Position numbers and translations under genes: made by a program | Notes under the pieces: generated by a model | The model's input: the letters and a program-made list of their open reading frames with translations, nothing else | Databases searched by the model: none | Told to the model about the DNA's origin: nothing | Shown here: positions 45,872 to 55,725 of the stretch, one piece after another | Layout: every line of letters begins with the position of its first letter | Position numbering within the stretch: position 1 is the stretch's first letter | Assembly (NCBI GenBank): GCA_037954235.1 | Contig: JBBMOA010000002.1 | Location: 19,936,509 to 20,000,508, forward strand | Length of the DNA: 64,000 nt | DNA from: Aulostomus chinensis | Lineage: Eukaryota > Chordata > Actinopteri > Syngnathiformes > Aulostomidae | Reading direction: 5' to 3'

Positions 45872-48800
45872 ATGATGATGATGGTGATGATGCAAGTCGC
45901 CCTGCTGGTGTTGAGTCTCCCAGCCCTCAGCCATGGAATCCTCCCTGAGATAGTGGACTCCGGAATCAGTCACATTCTGCAGGACAATTCCGCCCAAACG
46001 GACCTGGACCGCATGTTTGTCCAAGTGGAGCAGGAGGATGAACAGCAGCAGCAGACTGAGGACGCCTTTCACCAAGTAGGACGCCAGCGCCACTCTGGCT
46101 CAGAATCATGATGATGACTTTGCATTATTTCACAACTGCTGACAACCTTTGGCAGAGGTTAACGGGTGGTGACTTTTGCTGATGAAAAAAGCTTAGAATA
46201 AAGACTCCAGTGGCGTAAGATCTCAATGCATTTCTGCACCTGAAAAGTGGAATTATGTCTCATAATCTTTCTCCTCTTCTAGAGAAAGGAAGACAGTCCC
46301 AGCACTTCCAGTCCCCAACCCCATCACGCTGCTGGTTCCTCTGTAGACCAGGTAGGTCTTTAACCAGGAGACAAGTGCAGGAAAGGCTTTTATTTATTTT
46401 GAACTAAAACCGATGTTCCACTATCTGACAGGAGACAAATAGCATTGTTGCAACAACAGTCCAGTCCAGTGACCTGGGGAACCATATTGACAATGTAAGT
46501 TCACTCTGTTGATTTATTCTGAGCTCAAGATAATGACATCATGTCTGGTAGCTGACATGAGCTGGACTGCCATGATGTCAGAGAGCGAATCACATGTCGT
46601 GTCTGATTCTTGTGCTGATGAAAACACTCTTGATGTTTGCAGACTTTCTGGATTATGTGAGCGTAAATATCAGAGATACAAACATGGTCATATTCTCACT
46701 ATAAAGACCAACATTAATACTGACCAGTGATCAGTCTCATTCCTCTATTTCTACGCTGAAGGAATAGTTTGTACCACATTATTGTCAGAAGAGAAAGATC
46801 AATGTTACTGTTGCTTTAAAGTCGCTGATAGATCATCACACTGTCGTGTGTTGATTTGTAGTTGGTTGAGGTGTTTTGTGTCCTTCTGAAACTAATGATT
46901 ATTTGAATTATTGTACAATCTGCAAGTTATTCTCCCTATTGATTAATTTTTTGATTGTTAAGAATTCTCAAAACAGAGATATGTAATCACTTGTGCCTTA
47001 AATGATTTTACAAAGAGTTGCCCATATACTACTTGATGGATGGATCATTTTACTGGGAACATCTGAAGTTGCTCATCAGTCTCCACCCTTTTGTCATCAA
47101 ATATTCCCTGAGTCTCAGGATGAACTGGAAATATTTTTGCAGGTCAAAGGTCAAGGTCGCCGTGACAGGCAACACATCATAGTCGTACTCCCCTTTTTTC
47201 CTAGTCTGGATAGTTTTTCCACATTACAATCAAGGGTCTAAGAACTTGTAAAGATTTTTTTAAAGCCACAAACTCTGAGCTCTGAGTGTTTTTGGAACCA
47301 CCAACAACTCAGAATGTCTGCCTCGTCATGCCTGTGTAGGGATGCATCACGGATGAGGACTGTGGGAAGGGGAGGTACTGCTTCTTGGAGACACATGACT
47401 CCAAGTGTCTCCCTTGCAAATCCACTGATGTGGTGAGTGAACTCCAGTTTGTCATGTTTATAGAGTGGTCTTTTACTAACACACACAAACACAATCACTA
47501 GCTGGGGTTTCAGTTTGACTGCATTGCAGTGTGTCCACAAGTGTAACTGGAGTGTGTTTGTGAACTCTTCCCATGGTGGGGCAGCATGAGTCAAGGTCAG
47601 GCATCTGCTCTCTCAGAGGATGACTGCACCACAGATCAGTAGGAGACTTGCATGTAGAGACTCAGTCTGTAGCTGCACTTAGTCAGGCAGAACTATACAT
47701 GTGAAGCAACCAGCCATACTAGAGCAGACAAAATAAAAACACGCAGGACAGTGTGTGTGACTTGTCTCGCACTGGAAACCTGAAATGATCAGAAGCCAGT
47801 CGTTCTATTAACGTTCTACAGAGACAACGTGGCATTAGGGACATGTTTGTTGTACTGCTAGCACGTATTAGCTCATCGTCTCAACTTCCATTCATTTATT
47901 TCCATCCATCCATCGTCATCTTCCGCTTATTCCTACACGTTAAGGGTCGCGGGGGGGCTGGAGCCTATCCCAGCGTCAACGGGCGAGAGGCGGGGTACAC
48001 CCTGGACAGGTCGCCAGTCCATCGCAGGGCCAACATAGAGAGACGAACAACCATTCACACTCACATTCATACCTACGGTCAATTTAGAGTATCAATCAGC
48101 CTAGTCCCCAATTGCATGTTTTTGGACTGTGGGAGGAAGCCGGAGTACCAGAGAGAACCCACGCAGACACGGGGAGAACATGCAAACTCCACACAGAAAG
48201 ATCCCGTGCCCGAGCTGGGACTCGAACCCGGAACCTTCTTGCTGTGAGGCCACAGTGCTAACCACTGCACCACCGTGCAGCCATTCATTTAATTGTTAGT
48301 GAAAAATAAATTTGCTTTGGATGAAAGATGTGTGGTAGTTACCTTGTGAAGCCATTTGTGGCTTTGATTATAGCTGCATGATCCGTAAATGATGGGTTTT
48401 TCCCTGTTGTTTCAGCCGTGTACCAAGGATGAGGAGTGCTGTGGTGAACAGCTGTGTGTTTGGGGTCAGTGCAGTCAAAATGCAACAAAAGGAGCAGCTG
48501 GGAGCACGTGTCAGTATCAGACTGACTGCAGTCCAGACCTCTGCTGTGCTTTCCACACAGGTACTGACACACTCACACTGTATATGTAAGACAGTTAAAA
48601 AAACACCCATATCTTCTGCTAGCACTACGATCAGAGCATGTGTTGTTGTGAGGAGTCATCTACTGTATGTGTTTGTATGTGTGTGTGTGTGTAGCCTTGC
48701 TCTTCCCTGTCTGCTCTGTCAAGCCCATTGAGCGTGAGCGCTGCTTCAACCCCTCCAATCACTTGATGGAGCTTTTGTCCTGGGATACCCAGGATGAACG

Positions 48801-49070
48801 ACCCAGAAAACACTGCCCCTGTGCAGGGGATCTCCGCTGCCAGCACCTGGGGTGAGTTCAGCCACCTCCTGCACCTGTCACTGACTCTCTGATAAAACAG
48901 TATCATCATTTTTTTTTTTTTTTTAGTGTAGAAAAAAATCCAACATCACTTCTCTCACAAATATCACTGTCCCCCCTGCCAGGCGAGGGTCCATGTGCCT
49001 TAAAAGGGAGGACTCCAGTGAAGAGGACCTGACAGACTCTCTCTACTCAGAGATAGACTACGTCATCTAG
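45872..49070 (+). CDS. dkk3: Dickkopf-related protein 3, 7 coding exons, 272 residues
   Basis: A secreted Dickkopf-family protein; DKK3 is the divergent member, linked to modulation of Wnt and TGF-beta signalling and to tumour suppression. Exons: 45872-46075, 46283-46351, 46432-46494, 47340-47432, 48416-48560, 48695-48851, 48983-49070, all GT-AG, 819 nt with stop. Residues 1-22 form a signal peptide (VALLVLSLPALSHG). The N-terminal part includes LDRMFVQVEQ, matching the human LNEMFREVEE region. The first cysteine-rich domain (114-162) has ten Cys, including ECCGEQLCVWGQC. The second, colipase-like domain (175-249) also has ten, including DLCCAF, LLFPVC and HCPCAGDLRC. A possible N-glycosylation site lies at N165 (NAT). 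At 272 residues it is shorter than human DKK3 (350); the acidic C-terminus is trimmed. The start could be any of the tandem Met codons. Confidence 0.95.
47901..48280 (-). mobile_element. tRNA-headed SINE-like element in dkk3 intron 4
   Basis: Minus-strand copy of the family at 4590 and 5641. It has B box GGTTCGAGTCC (reverse of GGACTCGAACC near 48220), the CTTCCTCCCACAGTCC body, and the CCATCC tail at its left end. The flanks share CCATTCATTTA (47888-47898 and 48281-48291), an 11-bp target-site duplication. It lies between dkk3 coding exons 4 and 5, antisense to the gene. Confidence 0.88.
48667..48692 (+). repeat. dkk3: (TG)n forming the dkk3 exon 6 3' splice tract
   Basis: The bases before the exon 6 acceptor read TGTGTTTGTATGTGTGTGTG then GTAG. 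The usual pyrimidine tract is replaced by a UG repeat running into the AG. Confidence 0.9.
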
Positions 49071-49769
49071 CTAACTCTTGCACATAAGCAGACCGGGTTA
49101 GGTCTCCGCTAAGCTTTGCAAAGACTCATTGCACTTTCTATTTGCTATATGCAGCATGAAACATGGCTGAAAATATATGCAGTCTGATTGCTTCGACCAA
49201 GGTTTAAATGTACGAAAATGTAAATGTAAAATCTCGAACATGAAATACTATATTTGCAAAAAACACAGATTTTGGACTATTTGCTGCAACTGTATATACT
49301 CTTACACTAGCTGCTAATTCTAGATCTTGTAATGAACTGTAACACACTGACTGTGTGTGGGGACTGCGAGCTTCAACGCTCACGTCTGATCATATCATTT
49401 GTATACTCACTGTAGTAACTATGCACTAACAAAACAAGTATGTGAGACCAATCATGATTTACTTAATACACTATAAGTTATTGGGGCTTCAAATACAATT
49501 ATTGGCTTCCTCTGATTTCTTTGTAAAAACTTAATATTTATTAATTTTTTTCCTGTTTATTTTGACATTACTCAAGAGATGTTTGTCAAACCTTCGCTGC
49601 TTGCCGATCCTGACCATATCCGGCCCACTGTTGAGATTTTAAGCTTTTAGGTAGTAGATTAACGAGGCTGTGATTAGAAATGTATTGGGATTTCTTTTTT
49701 TATACGTTCAGCAGAAGAAAAACATCTCCAGTAAATGACGGTGAAAAAGACTCACCGTGAGCTGAAATG

Positions 49770-49775
49770 AATAAA
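49770..49775 (+). terminator. dkk3: Candidate dkk3 poly(A) signal
   Basis: AATAAA about 700 nt past the stop codon, followed within 10 nt by A-rich sequence and then TTGTTGCTTCTGTGTCTCTT, which could be the GU-rich downstream element. Use is inferred. Confidence 0.5.
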
Positions 49776-49799
49776 TATGAAAAAAAAACAAACAAACAT

Positions 49800-51770
49800 T
49801 GTTGCTTCTGTGTCTCTTGAATGCCCGTCATTGCACTCGAGCCTTTTCTAAATGCAAATTGAACCCAGAGTTTTGTATTGAACGGATAAGTTTTGAATCA
49901 TTATTAGCATTTAGCATATTCAGTCAGCTTGGAATGCCTTCTTACATTAACTTAGTTCAGTTTTAAAACAGTAAACAGTCAATTATTTAGCCAAGCTAGC
50001 TTCATATTATTTTACGTACTGTCAGAGTACACCAAATACAGGAAACAGCCTGTCCTGAGTCATTTATAGTGTCAAGCTCTTGGAAACTAGAAAAAAACTA
50101 ACATGTTGAAAGTTTCACACTTTGAAAACTTTAACGTAAATAAAACCTGAGTGAATTTATGTTGGACTGCATGAATCCTGTATAAACTGATTTAGCCTGG
50201 CGTGCAACCTCGTGTTACCCTGGCTTTATAAATAAATGATTAACACACCTTCTCTTGGAAGGTGAATAGAATCTGTCATTAATAAACATAACATAAATGG
50301 AGAGTGAGTTGAAAAACCTTTTTTTTTAATTTACAGTGACAGAAAACGCCCATTATGAAAAAAAGCCTTTTAATTAATTTCTAAAATCATCTTAAACTAT
50401 TTTCACACAGGATTTGAATCTCAAAAGAAATAAACATCAACAACACAGAAAAAAAAAAAAGATTCATCATCAGATATTGGCATTTCTACAGTGAATAGCT
50501 GGTGGCAGCATCAACCCCCCCAGAGGGGCGGCGATGCTGAGCTCAAGTCCTCAGAGCAGTTGCCCGGGCTGACAGAGAAGTCCAGCGGGCTTTCTACACC
50601 CTCTGGTGTCAGTCTATCAAGCAGCAGTGGGTAGAAGCGCCAAAACAAGCTCACGCTCTCTGCCAGAGACCAAGAGATTTCCCTCCCCTCAGTACGCCAC
50701 TAACGCGCGCACACGCGCACACACGAGCGCACAGGCTCGCGCGCGCACACACACAGATGACGTATTCACCCAGATCACATGGTGCAAATAAACAAAGAAA
50801 TCCACTTTCTAAATTAAAGGTAAATACACAGGTGTGTGTGCCTGGAAGCTCAGGAGACCTAATTGAATGATTTAAGTCTGGAGAAAAATATAATTTACAA
50901 AAAAAAAAAAAATCCAAAAAAGGAGGTTCTTAATGTAGACTATACTGGGTTTTGTTAAACTCTACTCAGGATGAAGAGGACTGAGCCTACGTATCATTAA
51001 ATTAAGTGGAAATGACGGAACAGAGGCGAAGCTCCTATAAAGCACAGAGAGCAGCAGTAAGAACGACCCACAAAGACAAGGTTACTCAGGGAGAATCGGA
51101 GCACTGGTGGGCAGAACACAACCTCTCCCTTCAAAAATCTTGACTGATGCTTTTTGGATTCAAGACATCTTTCTGATGATGACTTCCAGCTTCCCAAAAT
51201 CTGTGAGAAGTTGTGCCTGGCCTCACCAGGAAGGCTGGGAAAGTAGTTTGTGGTTGTACAATATTCAAAGTAAAGGTGAGTGTTTTCAGATAACAATGAT
51301 TTTTTCTATTTGAGTGGCATTCAGGAAGTGTGCGCATATGGACTTACATAATCACGGAGGAATCAGAATTGACACCATGTCCAAAACAGGATGAGAAACA
51401 CCCAATGACAAGGAGCACAGAGACCGGATGGGAGACTAAGTAGACATAATGGAGGCCTTCCAGCCCGGTTTCACAGTCCTAACATCTCTGCCTCCGTTTC
51501 TGGAGCTTTACGTTCCGTTGATTTCTCTATACAGTATCTGAATCTTTTTGTGTATTGAACAGCTTTCGAAATTCCCTTTAAACTTTACAGTACAATACAC
51601 AATAGTGCACGATGGGGTGTCTGAGCCAGTCCAGGGGCTCAGAGAGGATGAGCGCATGTCAGCCTCACAGCGCTGCTTGGTGTTCAAGTCATTTCTGGGT
51701 GAGTCCCACAGCCGGGCTGCTTCACTGCAGCAACCAGACAATCCAAACAACCAGGGCGGAACACTGGGAC
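49800..51770 (-). other. Convergent intergenic region and probable usp47 3' UTR
   Basis: No coding exon seen. The dkk3 and usp47 transcripts converge here. The part next to 51770 should be usp47 3' UTR. I found no clear AATAAA on the minus strand; AATTAAA-type variants occur near 50310-50380. Human USP47 also has a long 3' UTR. Confidence 0.45.
50703..50757. repeat. Alternating CG/CA tract
   Basis: GCGCGCACACGCGCACACAC, then GAGCGCACAGGCTCGCGCGCGCACACACACAG. This is a purine-pyrimidine alternating, CpG-containing simple sequence in the presumed usp47 3' UTR, with Z-DNA potential. Confidence 0.85.
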
Positions 51771-53176
51771 TCAGTCCTGCCCTGGGTCCTTGGCAGGGCC
51801 TCCATCTAGGTAGATCTTGAGGGCTTTCTCCTTCCGTGGCGAGTAACTGACACGGTGTCCAGTCTTGAGCAGACGGCTGCTCTCCTTCTTCATTAGTTCA
51901 TTGCGCTCTTCCTCTGATAGCTCCATAAGTTCCTCTGTGCTGTCCCTGCAAAAACACAAGAACCATTAGGGATTAGAGATTCTACAGGGGGTTGCTGACA
52001 TCTGTTGAAAACCCTGTAACACTTCGGTCACCATTAGCTTAGGGATCAACTGATGTGATAAGACAAGAAGTGCAGAAGAGCCAAGGTGTCAATGACAACA
52101 GTTGCTCCCACCAACAAGATCTTAGAAACAGAGGAAATAACAGGAAGCTGCAAAATGTCACAAGACCAGTTTTTGTTTTTTAATTTAGTTTCTGAGAACA
52201 GCTGACAGGCTGCAAGGAGCTACACACTCTTTAAGTTAGAAAAAGAAAATTCCTCCACAAACACAATTCAAGTTGTCTGCTTGAGTCCTTATGTTTCCAC
52301 TTGAATATATTCTTTTGGTTCAAGGGTTTTTGATATGAGATGAGATATTTTGCTGTTACTAGTAAATTGAAGAAGAGAAGCTGTTCACGTTACCTGTAGA
52401 AGACCACCGCACCATCATCACAGATGTACAGAGGCCACACGTTTAAAGTTGACACCTTAGGGTTCCAGTCCAAATCCTGATGGATCTCCAGTACAGAGAT
52501 GTCACAAGGAAACGTTCCTCTACCCTGGACACACAAAGTCAAAGACAGAATGGTAAAGAAGATGAGAGTGAAGCTTGGCATACCGGATGGGACAGGTGTG
52601 TTTTCTAAAAGTCTGGAATATTGGCGAGCTGGTCAAAGTAAGAGGTGAGCTGGCTTAGATGTGGACACATACCTATATCAGGGCTTGGAACACTACAGAG
52701 AAAAAGAGGATTCCAGAGCACGCGGCTCATTTTAAAATTGTTTTATTTAATGCTGAAAGTTTGATGCAAAAAAGTCCTCTTCAGAGAAATAGCAGGATTT
52801 AAATAACCTCCAAACAGCCTCAAGTCATTTATTAACTGCAACTCTAAACATGATATACATGTTGAAATGCCTATGTGGAATTGTTGAAGTAGGTCAGACA
52901 AGGAACCCTCTCAAAACGAAAGTAGAACACAAAGCAGTGATACGTAACAGTTAATAATATGTGTTTGCAAGTCATTGCATCAACGCCAATATTGGTGCCA
53001 CTGCCTGATCAAAACTGTAACACAGAAAAATGTCAAGATCTGCCCCAGATGTGGAGATATTGGGAAGAAGAGTGAGAGTAGAAGGGAGTATTAAACAAAC
53101 TGCTGTCACCATGAAGATTTCAGAAGAATTGCCAATAATTACACATTTCCTAATTTTCAAATTTGTACAGATTGAA

Positions 53177-53214
<38 letters not shown>

Positions 53215-54863
53215 AAGGTGTCTCTGATACCTTTGCAAACTCCAGGTTTTCAAGAGGAATATCACTCATTTCACTGAGCTGCAAAGAGAAAAAATAAATT
53301 GTTTTGAAGTGTCAACAACAGAAGTGTGTTGTTTTGCACCTTCCCCCCCAAAATGTGGAGACATTTCCTTGGTTCCTTGGATTGGTGTGTACGATTGTGT
53401 CAGAAACAAGGGACCTGAGACGAGACGTGTGGTTAGAAGAGGAGAAAAAGCCTCCATCAGGACTCCCACACACCTTCTCCTTGAGTTCTTCTACACTGCT
53501 GCTCTCCAGAATCACTTCCTGGAAGGGTCCTAGCTTCATTGTAGCAGGGCTCCACCTCCGGGTGAGAACAGCCAACTGTGACATGGACTTCATCTTCTCT
53601 GGTTCTGAGGAACAGAGGGTGGAACACAGATCAGGTTGAGCATCAGCACAAAAATTCCATCCATGTGATGTTGATCTTTCGATTGCTGGAACATTATTTG
53701 TCTTGCAGTTAATTTTTTGGATCTCATTATTTGGGGTTTTACCTACACTGCAGCCAGGTTTACACAGATATTCTTGCTTGCTATTTGCTTGTTCTCGCAA
53801 AACCAAACAGTGCTCAAAACTGCAAGAGCTTGTGAATTCCCGTGGCATTCTGACCCTTTCACACACATCAATTCAGTGCTGTCAATACTTTCGATCTCTG
53901 TGTTTTTTGGTAGACACGGGCAGGTACAATATTCCTGTCTTGACCAGGATGTGTAAAAGGGGCTTGCAACTTTTAACAAAACCACATTAATTTTTAAAGC
54001 CTTTGAAGACAGACAAACACAACACACAACATTATTTGTTCTGCATTAAGTACCACAGAATAGGTGTTACCGTTAAGCACTTCCAGGAAAACTTCCCAGT
54101 TGGAGGAAATGCTGATGTCCTCCTCATAAACATGGTAATCCAGAAACACTGTGCCTGGATTCTTCCATGTCTTTTTCCTGAGACGCACCCTGGCGACACA
54201 CAGAGATGGTGTTATATGCAACAGATGTTTTATCTCAGGCTGAAAGGTATGCTCCTTGAAGCTTGCCCTGGTGACTCATGTGTGTATAAATGCGTAAGCT
54301 GACCTGTCAATGCTGAGGTCAAGTTTGCATTGCTCCTTCAACTGAGGAAGCAGCTCCTCTTTAGACTGTCTGACAGTCATGCCCTTGGCAAACACCGTGT
54401 CCACGAGGAACTTGCAGGGCTACAAAACGCAGACAGCATCTCTTATTGCCACCTTCAGCACTACAGTCACATCATTAAAAGTTTACTCTTGTAGATGATG
54501 GAAACAGCTGACTGGTTCTAATTTTACCTCTGGCTCATTCACCAGCAGTTGATAAACCTTCACTCGGTATTCGCCTTTTTTCAGTGCTCTTCCGAGTCGA
54601 ATAGTTATCTATGGAAAAGTATGAAATGTTACATGTAGATCTATTCAGTGTTAGCTCATGAGCTGCTAAAATCAGACAGATCCTGACCTTGTTATCATCA
54701 GAGAATGATGACAATGTTTCATTCAGCCGTACACTCTCAAACTCCTGGTTGTTGGCGTACACCCGAAACACCTTGAATTGGGTGGAGGTGACTCCCACGT
54801 AGGGCTCTAAGTTCTGTTTAAATGCTGCTAATGTTATCCTTTTGTCCACATGAACCACCAAAC
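51771..54863 (-). other. usp47: usp47 exons 19-26: C-terminal UBL-like region
   Basis: Conserved strings include [115 protein letters not shown] and the final [23 protein letters not shown]47 and USP7 share ubiquitin-like folds here that assist catalysis and binding of partners. The C-terminus PAKDPGQD is close to the human end. Confidence 0.93.
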
Positions 54864-55657
54864 CTGAAGAACAACACAGAATACAACATTTTGTCATTTT
54901 TCTTTCCTCCAAGACAAACACACCTGATAAAACTGGTACGGTTGTTTTGTTTACCCTCCCAATTAAGCCAATAGATCTCAGTTTAAAATGCAGGTGCAAG
55001 GAATTGAAAAATTAAGTTTTAACATTTAATAGTAGAAGTTATGTCATGTGAATAAAGCTGATAACTAAGAGTTTAAAACTTCTTAATCCACAGGACAGGT
55101 TCATACATTTTTGGATGCTGCAGGAAGAGTAGTCCTGGGAACAAGGCTCTGCTCTGAAGTACAGGTACTGGGCCTCTGCCTTGCTCTTCCCGTTGTCATC
55201 ATACTCGCTGTCTGTCCCTGAATCCTCTTCAGCTGTGTCCCAGGTTTCTTTCTTCCCCTCGTGGGCTTTGGAGCGACGGCTACTGGTGATGCTATGAGAG
55301 TCCAGGCCATTGGCCAGCTGGATGGGACCACTGTCTGCATTGCACAGTGTGTCGCTACTATGACTGGAGCTCAGAATGTCACTGTCCACTGAGCTGGTAC
55401 TACGGTCATTGTTAATCTCAGAGTCTGAGCGCTCCTCACAGGCCAAGTGAGTCTCGGGATCAGATGAGGCCCCGCCCCTGCAACCAACTGTTGTCCTGAT
55501 CCGGTTCTCCAAGTCTCTGTTGTCTGCAGCCATGCCGGGGGAAGAGTTTGGGTCAACCTCTTGAGTTAGGGATTCGATATGTTCAAAGTCGCTAGCATCA
55601 GAGCTTTTCTGGCTGTCACTGGTGCTGGAGCCCTGCTGCTGCTGCTGCTGCTGCTGT

Positions 55658-55725
<68 letters not shown>

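Larger units (their letters stand above)
47340..49070 (+). other. dkk3: dkk3 exons 4-7: two Dickkopf cysteine-rich domains
   Basis: Exon 4 opens with GCITDEDCGKGRYC and closes with CLPCKSTDV. Exon 5 carries PCTKDEECCGEQLCVW and begins the second domain with TDCSPDLCCAFHT. Exon 6 supplies LLFPVCSVKPIERERCFN and LLSWDT. Exon 7 gives GRGSMCLK then the acidic tail SSEEDLTDSLYSEIDYVI. Cysteine number and spacing agree with the Dickkopf family, with no missing Cys. Confidence 0.93.

Noticed and set aside
45755..46093. Minus-strand frame with poly-His and poly-Ala opposite dkk3
   Set aside because: Antisense of the CAG/ATG repeats and the dkk3 signal-peptide exon.
53312..53866. 184-residue minus-strand open frame
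   Set aside because: It merely contains the 131-nt usp47 exon 53604-53474; the flanks are intron read-through past a good acceptor and donor.
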